From UBA1672 sp050633645 (lineage in GTDB: Bacteria > Pseudomonadota > Alphaproteobacteria > Micavibrionales > Micavibrionaceae): 64,000 nt of DNA. Shown here in pieces: positions 33,316 through 42,647 of the stretch. Both the position numbers and the translations under genes were made by a program. Location of the stretch: the NCBI GenBank assembly GCA_050633645.1, contig JBOEGX010000002.1:806001-870000 (forward strand). Direction: 5' to 3'. Positions within the stretch are counted from its first letter, which is position 1. The number at the start of each line of letters is the position of its first letter. Below the pieces are notes generated by a model. It did not search any database. It was not told the DNA's origin and saw nothing but the letters and a program-made list of their open reading frames with translations.

Positions 33316-35751
33316 CTATGACGCTGTTTTCTTATGAAGAGCGATAAATGCAATGCTTAATAATGCATAACACGCACCTGCAACGATCAGTGTTTGATCA
33401 ATCCCCAATGCGATATTCAGAGCAATCGCAATTGAGCTTCCCAAAACACCAGCCGCGCCGTTAATTCCCCAGAACCAAGCCGTGGCTCGTGAATCATATT
33501 GCTCGGTCAAACGAAGACCTGTCGGGAAACCAAATCCCATAAGAAGGCCCGCTGGGGACATGATTGCAATACTGATCATGACACGCGTAACAATATCAAC
33601 TTCCGCATAACTATAGAAAATACCTTTAAGGTTATAAGACATCAATATGCCATACCCGCAAGTAATCAAACACCAGATGATTTGGCGAGGTAGTGTGTTC
33701 AGCGTAAGCTTTTCGGAAATCAGGCTTCCAACGCCTGCAGAAATAATCAAGCTAAAGAGAACAACGCTCAAACCATAGATAGGATGCCCAAGAAACACGC
33801 CCAATGCCTGTAGCAATGAAATCTCCATGAACATAAACCCAAGGCCAATAAGCATAAAATACAGCGTACCAGACATCACGGATTTACTAGTTTTATTCTC
33901 AACTGTTTTGAGCAACGGTAAAATAATAACCAACGCAACCATCACCGCAGAAAATATAATGATAAGGTAAAGGTTGAATGTCGCTTTGGCCTGCCCCATA
34001 GAAACATAGTGACCGTCTTCCAATGGTTTGAGCGCAAGTTTAGCCACTTCTAAAGGCTGTGTTAAACGTGCTTGGTTAAAGAAAAACGGGCGCATATCGG
34101 ATGAGGGTGATACATCAAAGAATTCTTCGTCTGAGATGTCGTTCAGCTCATCAACATTTTTCGCAGAAATTAATTGCCCAAGAATACTATCGGGAGCAGG
34201 CTGATTAGGAATTAAAACGATTTTAAAATCTTTTTCTATAGACGTTTTTTCTATCGCCGCTAATTGCTCTTGCGTAAATGGAGATTTCGAAATAACCAAT
34301 GTCGCAATATTTGCCGAACTCACCAAAACAATGTGTTGCTTTGCATCTGTAACACCCTGATTAAACAGTGCCGCCATAGCCACAGATAAAGAGCGCCCCG
34401 TATCATCCATAACAGATGCCGACCAACGACTTAACGTGAAAACACCATTTTCACTAAGGTCATTCATAAAGATTGTCCATGCCTCAGTCGTGTAGAGACC
34501 GTTTTCAGACAAGGCAAACGCACCCGCGCCAGTCGCCGCCCATGTGTCAATCAAGCTCATCTGAACCAGATCAAGCTTTTTATCATTCTGCCTGAACCAG
34601 CTTCTGGCCTCTTCATTGATAATATTCACCCCATCAAGTTTATAAAGGTTGGAGTAATTTTTATACTTCTCATTGTCTTTCAAAAGCTTGATTTGAACAG
34701 GGTTTACGTCCAATGCGGTTACATTTTTAACACCAAAATATTTGGCAGATAAAAGGTCACGTCCGCCACCTACGCCAATAATCGCCGCATCTGTAATATT
34801 CGGCAAGGAATAGGCAATATTGGTGACGTCATATTCGAGATAGCTATGCTTTGAGAAGTCACCGTCGAACTTCGTTATCGGCGTCCCTGCATCCCCATCG
34901 ATAATAAGCATCTTCATGGTTGTCTCAATATGTGGCGTTTTGGGAGACGGCCCCCATAAGAATGGGAAATTCGTTGTGTTCTCATTCATTACAGTAACAC
35001 GCGATATTGAATTCCACTCTTCGTAGTCAATATCGTTCATAGTGACGATTTGGTTCTTTACCCAAATTGGATATAAAATAGGAGAGGGCATGAAAATATT
35101 AAATGCACCAATTACGAAACATATGATGCTGCCTTTAATTGCCGTTTTACGAAGGTTGAAATTATGATTTCCTAACTTCACGGCTGCTTCATTATCATCA
35201 ACGGTAAAGAAGATGGAGGTAAGAAATGCCATCCCTGCCAAAATCATAATGGCAGATGGTGTATCGATCGTCTCCATAAGGATCAGTGCAGCAATACATC
35301 CAATCCCCGCGCCGAGCAAATCAATGCCATAGGTTTTTCCAACAGGAAAAGGAGCGCGTGTTAATGCAACGGTAATAACAACACCAGCATGATAATAGGC
35401 AATACTTGTTGCAATGGCCGCAATAGGGAGCGTAGCAATCGTACGTATAGTGCTATTTGAAATAATGGGAATGAAAAGCTGACTGACTAGGCCAACCAAT
35501 ATAAAAAAGCCAAAGGCGAGAGAGTGCTTTCGTGCTATGAGGCCGTATTTTGCTCTTTGCATGGCTTCATCAGAGCGATAAATCTTAAGAGCCCCTAGCG
35601 TAAGGCCAAACATAGCCATACTAATAACCAAGAAAGACAAGTGATACCACGACGTCACAGAGAAAATACGTGATTGTAAAATTTGAAGGGACATAACAAG
35701 CCCTGAAATTAAAAATACACCCGTGTAAAAAGACAACGCTTTGTTTTTCAT
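33316..35751 (-). CDS. Membrane-embedded spermidine-synthase-like protein
   Basis: 811 residues in three parts: about six membrane helices at the N-terminus (ending near residue 225), a soluble Rossmann methyltransferase-like domain near residues 300-470, and about eight C-terminal helices. The SAM-type motif is IIGVGGGRDLLSAKYFG with VTALDVNPVQ. The polyamine-synthase catalytic D-x-x-DP motif is replaced by SLIDTWAATGAG; LSENGLYTTEAW follows as in spermidine synthases. The substrate is unknown and propylamine transfer may be lost. Together the helices could form a transporter-like shell. It stands next to a small membrane protein at 35788. Confidence 0.75.
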   Translation of the reverse strand: MKNKALSFYTGVFLISGLVMSLQILQSRIFSVTSWYHLSFLVISMAMFGLTLGALKIYRSDEAMQRAKYGLIARKHSLAFGFFILVGLVSQLFIPIISNSTIRTIATLPIAAIATSIAYYHAGVVITVALTRAPFPVGKTYGIDLLGAGIGCIAALILMETIDTPSAIMILAGMAFLTSIFFTVDDNEAAVKLGNHNFNLRKTAIKGSIICFVIGAFNIFMPSPILYPIWVKNQIVTMNDIDYEEWNSISRVTVMNENTTNFPFLWGPSPKTPHIETTMKMLIIDGDAGTPITKFDGDFSKHSYLEYDVTNIAYSLPNITDAAIIGVGGGRDLLSAKYFGVKNVTALDVNPVQIKLLKDNEKYKNYSNLYKLDGVNIINEEARSWFRQNDKKLDLVQMSLIDTWAATGAGAFALSENGLYTTEAWTIFMNDLSENGVFTLSRWSASVMDDTGRSLSVAMAALFNQGVTDAKQHIVLVSSANIATLVISKSPFTQEQLAAIEKTSIEKDFKIVLIPNQPAPDSILGQLISAKNVDELNDISDEEFFDVSPSSDMRPFFFNQARLTQPLEVAKLALKPLEDGHYVSMGQAKATFNLYLIIIFSAVMVALVIILPLLKTVENKTSKSVMSGTLYFMLIGLGFMFMEISLLQALGVFLGHPIYGLSVVLFSLIISAGVGSLISEKLTLNTLPRQIIWCLITCGYGILMSYNLKGIFYSYAEVDIVTRVMISIAIMSPAGLLMGFGFPTGLRLTEQYDSRATAWFWGINGAAGVLGSSIAIALNIALGIDQTLIVAGACYALLSIAFIALHKKTAS

Positions 35752-35787
35752 AAATTAAAATTTCCTCTTATTATAGTCTCTTATTTT

Positions 35788-36354
35788 TTATAGTTTTCTA
35801 TCAGGAAGTAGCTTTGATCGTATCAGATATTTCACGCCTCTCCCAAAACGAAAGATAAGATAAGACAGGGGAGGAAAAATTGCAAGAATTGTTCCTACAA
35901 GCATCGTTTGGGAGTTGCCCTTCATGAATGGCGCGTAACATGCATTCATGATTCTCCCTATGGCTGCCTGATTCCAGCTGGTGAGTGAAGAAAGAAAATG
36001 CCTTTCGATATATGATAAACATGGCTTTAATGGCATATAATCAATAGCAACCAGCAGAAATAACGAAGCAACAACAGCAGAAATCAAAAAATAGAGATTG
36101 GTGCGCCAAAATGTACGAATTAAAAAACTGCAATGATTCTCTGTTAAGCTGTCTTCTTCGCTTTTGGAACGCGCAGCATAAATTGTGGCAAGTGTGCAAA
36201 CGCAAATCATAACCGAGAAAACAGCCACAAAGCCAACAGGGACAAAGGCGCATACAAAGGATAAAAAGAAAACGGCGTAAAAAGAAAACAAAGAATTCTG
36301 CTCTTTGATTTCTTTACGCGCAATATCCTGCAAGGCCTTTAAATTATCTTCCAT
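35788..36354 (-). CDS. Hypothetical membrane protein
   Basis: 188 residues with four hydrophobic segments: FFLSFVCAFVPVGFVAVF, FLISAVVASLFLLVAI, a weaker central region and TMLVGTILAIFPPLSYLI. The N-terminus is a short amphipathic stretch (LKALQDIARKEIKEQNS). No family is recognised. It lies between mutL and the spermidine-synthase-like gene, all on the minus strand, 36 bases upstream of the latter. Confidence 0.6.
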   Translation of the reverse strand: MEDNLKALQDIARKEIKEQNSLFSFYAVFFLSFVCAFVPVGFVAVFSVMICVCTLATIYAARSKSEEDSLTENHCSFLIRTFWRTNLYFLISAVVASLFLLVAIDYMPLKPCLSYIERHFLSSLTSWNQAAIGRIMNACYAPFMKGNSQTMLVGTILAIFPPLSYLIFRFGRGVKYLIRSKLLPDRKL

Positions 36355-36409
36355 TGAAATATTAAAACACCCTAATTATCGTTATTGAAATTTTATTTAG
36401 AGTACGAAC

Positions 36410-38245
36410 TTAACGCCTTCCAAACAAGCGTTCAATGTCTTTTAATGATAATTCAACATAAGTCGGTCGCCCGTGATTACACTGGCCAGAGAGAGGTGTG
36501 TCTTCCATATCCCGTAAAAGAGCGTTCATTTCTTGGGTGTTTAGCCTGCGGCCAGATCGAACCGAACCATGACATGCCATCGTCGATAGAATTTCGTTAA
36601 TATGCTCTTCCAAAAGATTCGACTCATCAATATCTTTTAATTCATCTACCAAGTTATAAATAAGGCGCTTTGTATTCATTCGTGATGCCAGAATTGATGG
36701 AACACTTTGCACGGCAATCGCATCCTGACCAAATGGCTCAATATCAAGCCCCAACTTGGATAAAGAAGCCGCATGCTCCATAAGAACATGAACCTGACTT
36801 TCATCCAGTTCAACAATATCAGGTGTAAGCAAGCCTTGCTTTTCAATGCCGCTCTCTGCTATTTGTGCCTTAAACCTCTCATAAACCAACCGTTCATGCG
36901 CCGCATGTTGATCAACAATAACAAGTCCTTCTTGCGTTTGCGCCACAATATAGTTTTCATGAATTTGCGCCCGCGCTGCGCCAAGTGGAAAAGTCTGGGC
37001 TTCAACATTTTCTTCAATATGAGCATCACTTTGTGCCTGCGGAGGCAGGGCATCATGAAAATGTGTTTGCGGGCTATAAAATGTCTCCCCACTATCCTGC
37101 AAAGCGGTGTTGCCAACATACGAATTTTGTCCTCCCTGATAAGCGTGGGACATAGGCACCGCTGCCGCGCTTCTACGGTGCAGAGGAAGCGAATTTGATG
37201 CGTTCTGCTCTGTACGAAATGCCCCTAATGTATGCGCTCCTACAGTGCTGGCGCTACGAAAACCGCCCTCATGAATAGCATGTTTTAACGCCCCAATAAT
37301 CATAGAGCGTATCATCTGCGGATCACGGAAACGTACTTCTGCCTTGGCGGGGTGAACATTCACATCCACCTCAGAGCAGGGGAGCTTGATAAACAACGCA
37401 ACAACAGGGTGACGGTCACGATGCAAAACATCGGCATAAGCCGCGCGAATACAGCCATGTAATAATCTGTCTTTCACCGCTCGCCCATTCACAAATAAAT
37501 ATTGATATTGCGCCGTCCCACGATGATAGGTCGGAAGAGCCGCATAACCACTTAAGCGTACGCCCTCTCTCTCGGCTTCAATTTCCATCGCATTTTCACC
37601 AAAATCACGCCCAAGAATATTGGCCAAACGACTTTGTTGATCCAGTACAGCAGATAAGTTTAATTTCTGTGCGCCGTCATGAATCAATTTAAACGCTACT
37701 TTCGGATAAGCCATCGCCAGTCGCGTCACCGTATCCTTAACCGCGCCAAATTCCGCCCGCTCTGTCTTCTGGAACTTAAGCCGCGCAGGAGTGGCAAAAA
37801 ACAAATCACGAATTTCTATGCGCGTGCCTTCGGGATGGGCGCTTGGCGCTATATCGGATTTCTTTCCTGCCTCGCACGTAATCTCCCATGCTTCACCACT
37901 TTCGCGGTCACGGCTCTGAATTTTTACCCGGGACACCGCCGCAATAGAGGCTAGCGCCTCCCCTCGAAAACCAAGGTGATCAATATGAAGCAAATCATCA
38001 TCAGGTAATTTTGACGTTGCATGGCGATCAAGCGCCGCCACAAGCTCTTCCGCGCTCATCCCACATCCATTATCGGAAATCACAATTTGAGTTTTTCCGC
38101 CATCACGCAAATCAACGCTAACCGCGCTCGCCCCCGCATCAATCGAGTTTTCGATTAATTCTTTCACGGCAGCGGCAGGTCTCTCGACCACCTCACCAGC
38201 AGCAATCTGATTAATCAGTGTCTCAGGTAAATATCGTATACGCAT
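36410..38245 (-). CDS. mutL: DNA mismatch repair protein MutL
   Basis: Links MutS to excision. The GHKL ATPase motifs are VKELIENSIDAGA, ISDNGCGMS and HLGFRGEALASI; these are the standard MutL signature, and FFATPARLKF and VNVHPAKAEVRF follow. The C-terminal dimerisation domain ends CNHGRPTYVELSLKDIERLFGR. The MutL endonuclease motif DQHA-x2-E-x4-E is present as DQHAAHERLVYE, but ACHGSVRSG is the later conserved segment. Length is 611 residues, normal. Confidence 0.95.
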   Translation of the reverse strand: MRIRYLPETLINQIAAGEVVERPAAAVKELIENSIDAGASAVSVDLRDGGKTQIVISDNGCGMSAEELVAALDRHATSKLPDDDLLHIDHLGFRGEALASIAAVSRVKIQSRDRESGEAWEITCEAGKKSDIAPSAHPEGTRIEIRDLFFATPARLKFQKTERAEFGAVKDTVTRLAMAYPKVAFKLIHDGAQKLNLSAVLDQQSRLANILGRDFGENAMEIEAEREGVRLSGYAALPTYHRGTAQYQYLFVNGRAVKDRLLHGCIRAAYADVLHRDRHPVVALFIKLPCSEVDVNVHPAKAEVRFRDPQMIRSMIIGALKHAIHEGGFRSASTVGAHTLGAFRTEQNASNSLPLHRRSAAAVPMSHAYQGGQNSYVGNTALQDSGETFYSPQTHFHDALPPQAQSDAHIEENVEAQTFPLGAARAQIHENYIVAQTQEGLVIVDQHAAHERLVYERFKAQIAESGIEKQGLLTPDIVELDESQVHVLMEHAASLSKLGLDIEPFGQDAIAVQSVPSILASRMNTKRLIYNLVDELKDIDESNLLEEHINEILSTMACHGSVRSGRRLNTQEMNALLRDMEDTPLSGQCNHGRPTYVELSLKDIERLFGRR

Positions 38246-38338
38246 AGGAAGAACTATAGTTGGAAATATGTGCCAATGTTATAAAAACTAAGTGGGCGGC
38301 TGTTTTTATCAGTGGATAGGAAGCCTCGAATTTACCAT

Positions 38339-39643
38339 TTAGGGTGCCTTATCCATGACAGCGCCGTCCATATTGGCATGCTCGAAATCTGCCCCATATA
38401 TTTTTGCACCAGTTAAGTCGGCGCGCCGTAGATCTGCACCAGTGAGGTCTGCTTGCGTAAGGTCAACGCCCATTAATATAGCATCCCGTAAATCCGCACC
38501 GATTAAATTGGCAAATCGTAAATCGGAGCCACTTAAATCTACGCGTTGTGTCCTTTTTCCACCATTTGGTGTTTTAAACATAAGAGGGCTAAGCCGTGCT
38601 CCCTGTAGATTAACGCGTGTCATAATTGAATTTTTGAAACTTGATCCACGTAAATCAGAGTTTTCCATGTAGCAATCTCGAAAATCGGATTGATCTAAAA
38701 CTGCGCTTTGAATCATAGCGCCCCCCAAATCCAAATTTAAAAACATTGCACCAACCGCCTTAATAGCCGTTAAGGGTGTGCCGCGAAGGCCTTTGATGTC
38801 ACGTAGGTCAAAACCTGAAAAATCAAGTTGTTTACCGTCTTTACCAGCGGTATTTATCCATTTGCTATGCTCCTCTAAATGCTCTTCAAGGGTTTTCCCT
38901 GTGTTCTCTATCTTCTCGCCCATGGCTTCGTGTGTAACCGCATGCTCTTTATCTACGGCGTAATTTTCAGTCATATCGAAATTTGTATCGGATAATATGG
39001 AGTGCTTCATATTGGCATAGGCAATATCGCTGCCAGTAAAATCGACTTTACTTAAATTCGATCCCGTGAAATTGGCCTTTCGAAGCTTTGCATTTTTAAT
39101 ATTGGCCTTTGTAAGGTCGGCATTACTAAAATCTGCACCATCCCCACGAAGGCCTGATAAATCGGCATTCCCTAAACGTGCGCCGCATAATGTGGTTGTT
39201 GACCCATCAGTGTTTTTATGCCGCAGCCCTTTTAGATCCATGTTGTTGCGCTTTTCGATGATGCCGCCATCACGCATATCCGCATCTTTCAAGCTGCTGC
39301 CAGATAGGTTCGCGCCTGAAATACATGCTCCCCTCATGTCAGAGCGAGAAAAATCAGCGTGAGACATATCTGCCTCTCGCAAATCACAAACAAAAAAACA
39401 TGAACTTTTATAAGTGCCAAGCGATAAGTCTGCGCGCGCTAAGCACGCTCCTGTGAAGTCCGCTTGAGAAAAATCACCATTTTGAAAATCAAGGCCACTT
39501 AAATCTTTGTACTGAAAATTGGCACGCTTACCGCCAATTTGGCCACGCAAATACATCGCGTGTTTTTCCAGCGTTTCATTTAGAACATCCTGTGATATTT
39601 TTTCTAAGTCCTGCAATTCTTGCATTATGCCCTTCACATTCAA
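38339..39643 (-). CDS. Pentapeptide-repeat protein with two beta-helix arrays
   Basis: 434 residues, mostly A(D/N)LxX repeats forming right-handed quadrilateral beta-helices, for example SGLDFQNGDFSQADFTG and LTQADLTGADLRRADLTG. There are two arrays (about residues 45-225 and 275-430). Each is preceded by a similar helical cap: LEKHAMYLRGQIGGKRANF and LEEHSKWINTAGKDGKQLDF. An internal duplication explains this. Some members mimic DNA and bind gyrase, but nothing here shows that. Single gene between mutL and pgi. Confidence 0.85.
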   Translation of the reverse strand: MNVKGIMQELQDLEKISQDVLNETLEKHAMYLRGQIGGKRANFQYKDLSGLDFQNGDFSQADFTGACLARADLSLGTYKSSCFFVCDLREADMSHADFSRSDMRGACISGANLSGSSLKDADMRDGGIIEKRNNMDLKGLRHKNTDGSTTTLCGARLGNADLSGLRGDGADFSNADLTKANIKNAKLRKANFTGSNLSKVDFTGSDIAYANMKHSILSDTNFDMTENYAVDKEHAVTHEAMGEKIENTGKTLEEHLEEHSKWINTAGKDGKQLDFSGFDLRDIKGLRGTPLTAIKAVGAMFLNLDLGGAMIQSAVLDQSDFRDCYMENSDLRGSSFKNSIMTRVNLQGARLSPLMFKTPNGGKRTQRVDLSGSDLRFANLIGADLRDAILMGVDLTQADLTGADLRRADLTGAKIYGADFEHANMDGAVMDKAP

Positions 39644-39682
39644 TGAATAAAGACAGTGTAATCGAAAAATCTTTATGGCGCT

Positions 39683-41260
39683 TTAAGAATTTTTCTTTTG
39701 TCTAAGAAATGAAAGCAAAGCCGCCGTAGAGGAGTCAGCGTCTGTCGCGGTGTTGTTAGGGTTCTGCATAATGTCGTTTGCTAAAACCTTACCAAGCTCT
39801 ACCCCGCATTGGTCGAAGCTATTAACATTCCAAATAACGCCTTGGATGAAAATCTTATGCTCATATAGTGCGAGGATCATCCCTAATGTATAAGGCGTAA
39901 GCTCATCGGCAAGAATCATATTGCTCGGCTTATTCCCTTCAAAGCGTTTATGCGGGTTTTTATGCTCTCGACCGTCCATCAATGCCTTTGCCTGCGCAAT
40001 AACATTGGCGAGGAGCTTCTTCTGGTGATCGCCAAGCGGGTTTTGTGATTTTGCAAAGGCGATAAAATCACAAGGGATGACAGTTGTACCTTGGTGTAGC
40101 ATTTGAAAATAGGCATGTTGTGCATTTGTACCTGTGCCACCAATAACAATCGGCCCTGTATGATATTTCACATGTTCATTATCTCTTGTCACAGATTTCC
40201 CATTTGATTCCATATCAAGCTGCTGCATATAAGATGGAAGGAAAGATAAATATTCATCATAAGGTACTATGGATATTGCTTCGTGATTACAAAAATTTCG
40301 GTTCCAAACACCTATTAAAGCAAGAATAACTGGCAAGTTTTTATGCATATCGGCTGTTTTAAAGTGTTCGTCCATACTGGCTGCGCCATCTAACATTTTT
40401 CGAAAATTGTCAAAGCCGATGGCAATACATAACCCAAGGCCAATGGCAGACCATAAGGAAAATCGTCCACCAACCCAGTCCCATATCGGGAAAATATGAT
40501 CTGCCTTGATGCCAAACTCTGCCGCACTTTCTGTGTTTTGGCTAACCGCCACGAAATGATTTGATATATCGGCCTTAAACAGCTTTTTCTTCATCCATTC
40601 ACGCGCGCTTATGGCATTGGTCATTGTTTCTTGTGTCGTAAATGTTTTTGACGTGATAATGAAAAGTGTCTTTTCGGGATCAACTTGGCTAAGGACCTCA
40701 CTCAGATGTGTGGAATCAACATTTGACACAAAATGCAATTTTATATTGCGATCTGTAAAAGGTTTAAGGGCATTATAAGCCATCGCACTGCCCAAGTCCG
40801 AGCCACCAATTCCAATATTGACGATATCTGTATAACGGCGTTCTTCACGTATTTCATCGCTAAACGTTTTCATACGTTCTAATGTGTTTTGAATGTCAGG
40901 AATAATGTCTTGCCCGTCAACCATAATGGGGGCGGGGTTTCTTGTTCGAAGAGCCGTATGCAAAACCGCACGGTTTTCTGTAGTATTGATAACATCACCT
41001 GAAAACATTCGCACACGCCAATTCTTCAACTCACATACACTGGCCAAATCAAAAAGTTTATCAAGTGTGTCTTGCGTAATTAGGTTTTTCGAAAAATCAA
41101 AAAGAAGATTTTCATGACGTAAGTGAAAATCATGAAAACGCGAAGTATCACCCGCAAACAAATCTTTAATATGGTGACGTGATATATCATCATAATGACG
41201 CTCAAGCGCTTTCCAAGCGGGAAGATCAGATCGTTGTGTCATATCTTTATCGTTCTTCAT
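39683..41260 (-). CDS. pgi: Glucose-6-phosphate isomerase
   Basis: Interconverts glucose-6-phosphate and fructose-6-phosphate. Signature: NIGIGGSDLGSAMAYNAL, ITSKTFTTQETMTNA, FPIWDWVGGRFSLWSAIGL, QQLDMESNGKSV and the C-terminal INSFDQCGVELGKVLA-like NVNSFDQCGVELG. Length is 525 residues. The stop is at 39683. Start two bases after the M16 gene stop, so it probably belongs to that minus-strand run. Confidence 0.95.
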   Translation of the reverse strand: MKNDKDMTQRSDLPAWKALERHYDDISRHHIKDLFAGDTSRFHDFHLRHENLLFDFSKNLITQDTLDKLFDLASVCELKNWRVRMFSGDVINTTENRAVLHTALRTRNPAPIMVDGQDIIPDIQNTLERMKTFSDEIREERRYTDIVNIGIGGSDLGSAMAYNALKPFTDRNIKLHFVSNVDSTHLSEVLSQVDPEKTLFIITSKTFTTQETMTNAISAREWMKKKLFKADISNHFVAVSQNTESAAEFGIKADHIFPIWDWVGGRFSLWSAIGLGLCIAIGFDNFRKMLDGAASMDEHFKTADMHKNLPVILALIGVWNRNFCNHEAISIVPYDEYLSFLPSYMQQLDMESNGKSVTRDNEHVKYHTGPIVIGGTGTNAQHAYFQMLHQGTTVIPCDFIAFAKSQNPLGDHQKKLLANVIAQAKALMDGREHKNPHKRFEGNKPSNMILADELTPYTLGMILALYEHKIFIQGVIWNVNSFDQCGVELGKVLANDIMQNPNNTATDADSSTAALLSFLRQKKNS

Positions 41261-41262
41261 CT

Positions 41263-42645
41263 CTATTCCACATTCGGAAGTGTAGTGACTTTCTCGAATT
41301 CTATAACCTCTTCGGGTGCACCAACAAGAATAGTCGTGAAGTTTCTTTCGTTAAAAATGCGACTTGCGGCGGCTTGAATATCTTCGGCGCTTACCGCGTC
41401 AATATGGCTTGCACGCGTATCCAAATAATCAATCGGCAATCCGTCCATTTGCAGGGATGTAAGCACGCCAGCGATAGAGTCTGTTGATGTAAGGGATAGT
41501 GGCAAAGACCCAATCAAATAGGATTTAGCCTCAGCCAATTCGGCCTCACCAACGTTACTGCCTTTAATATTTCCAATTTCAACATTGATAAGCTCTAACA
41601 TTTCAGAAACGTTTTTATTTGCCGTAGATGTTGAAATGTGAAATACAGGAGTTTCTTCATATTCACGGAAATATGAATATATGCCATAGGTCAGGCCGCG
41701 CTTTTCACGGATTTCTTCCATAAGACGAGATCCAAAACCACTTTCGCCCAAAATGAAATTCATTACTTTAGACGCGAAATAATCATCATCGGATTGGCGC
41801 ACACCTTTTTGCGAAATTTCAATCACGGTTTGCGGAATATCCATATCATAGAGATATGTTTTCCCTGCGTTTTTCAGATCGAATTGCGTGGGCTCTTTTG
41901 TCTCAATAATGGGCATCTCACCAAATACGTTGTCTAAGGTTACCGAAAGCTCCGCCGCACTAATATCACCAACAACCCCAATAATAAGCTGATTACGCCC
42001 AAGAGTTTTATGAAATCCCCTAAGGTCGTCTGTCGTAATTGATTCGAGGCTTCTAATCGTTCCTCCACTATTCATGGCATAGGAGTGACCATCAAAAATC
42101 ACATCATTTTGTATTCGTGCCGCAATCCAATCAGGATTGGAAGAGGAGCTTTTAATACGACTTTGATTGGCTGCGCGCATACGGGAAACTGGCTCTTCGT
42201 CAAATCGCGGCGAAATCAATGCGTTTTTCAACAGGTTGAACGCGATGCTTTTATTTTCTGTAAGGGTTTTAAGTTGTCCGGTAAAATGATCGCGCGTTGC
42301 AGAAAAGTTTAAGGTAACTGAATAATCACGAAGCATCTTTTGGAATGTATAGCTGTCAAGATTACCCGCCCCTTCATCCATTGTATTCGAGGAAAGTCGC
42401 GCCAAACCTTGCTTATCGGCGGGGTCATTCTTCGCCCCCGCGTCTTTAAATGCATAGCTCATCGCAATGATCGGAATAGAGTGATCTTCAACCAACCACG
42501 CCGTAATACCGCCCTTTGATTCAACAGTTTGAATATCCAAATACTTATCCGCAACAGGGCTTTGGACATCGTCTGCAAATGTAGGTACAGGCGCGTAAAA
42601 TACAAATGAAACGAATAACGCTATGATAAGGTGTCTGTGTGCCAT
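41263..42645 (-). CDS. M16 peptidase-like subunit lacking the zinc motif
   Basis: A secreted insulinase-family protein of 460 residues with signal peptide (ALFVSFVFYAPVPTFA). The fold is evident from GIYSYFREYEETPVF and EIREKRGLTYGIYS. The HxxEH zinc site is absent: the equivalent segment reads GLARLSSNTMDEGAGN. It keeps the R/Y pair of M16 C-terminal halves (KRGLTYGIYSYF). It is the downstream partner of the active subunit at 42648, two bases away, as in MPP alpha/beta-like heterodimers. Confidence 0.88.
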   Translation of the reverse strand: MAHRHLIIALFVSFVFYAPVPTFADDVQSPVADKYLDIQTVESKGGITAWLVEDHSIPIIAMSYAFKDAGAKNDPADKQGLARLSSNTMDEGAGNLDSYTFQKMLRDYSVTLNFSATRDHFTGQLKTLTENKSIAFNLLKNALISPRFDEEPVSRMRAANQSRIKSSSSNPDWIAARIQNDVIFDGHSYAMNSGGTIRSLESITTDDLRGFHKTLGRNQLIIGVVGDISAAELSVTLDNVFGEMPIIETKEPTQFDLKNAGKTYLYDMDIPQTVIEISQKGVRQSDDDYFASKVMNFILGESGFGSRLMEEIREKRGLTYGIYSYFREYEETPVFHISTSTANKNVSEMLELINVEIGNIKGSNVGEAELAEAKSYLIGSLPLSLTSTDSIAGVLTSLQMDGLPIDYLDTRASHIDAVSAEDIQAAASRIFNERNFTTILVGAPEEVIEFEKVTTLPNVE

Positions 42646-42647
42646 GG

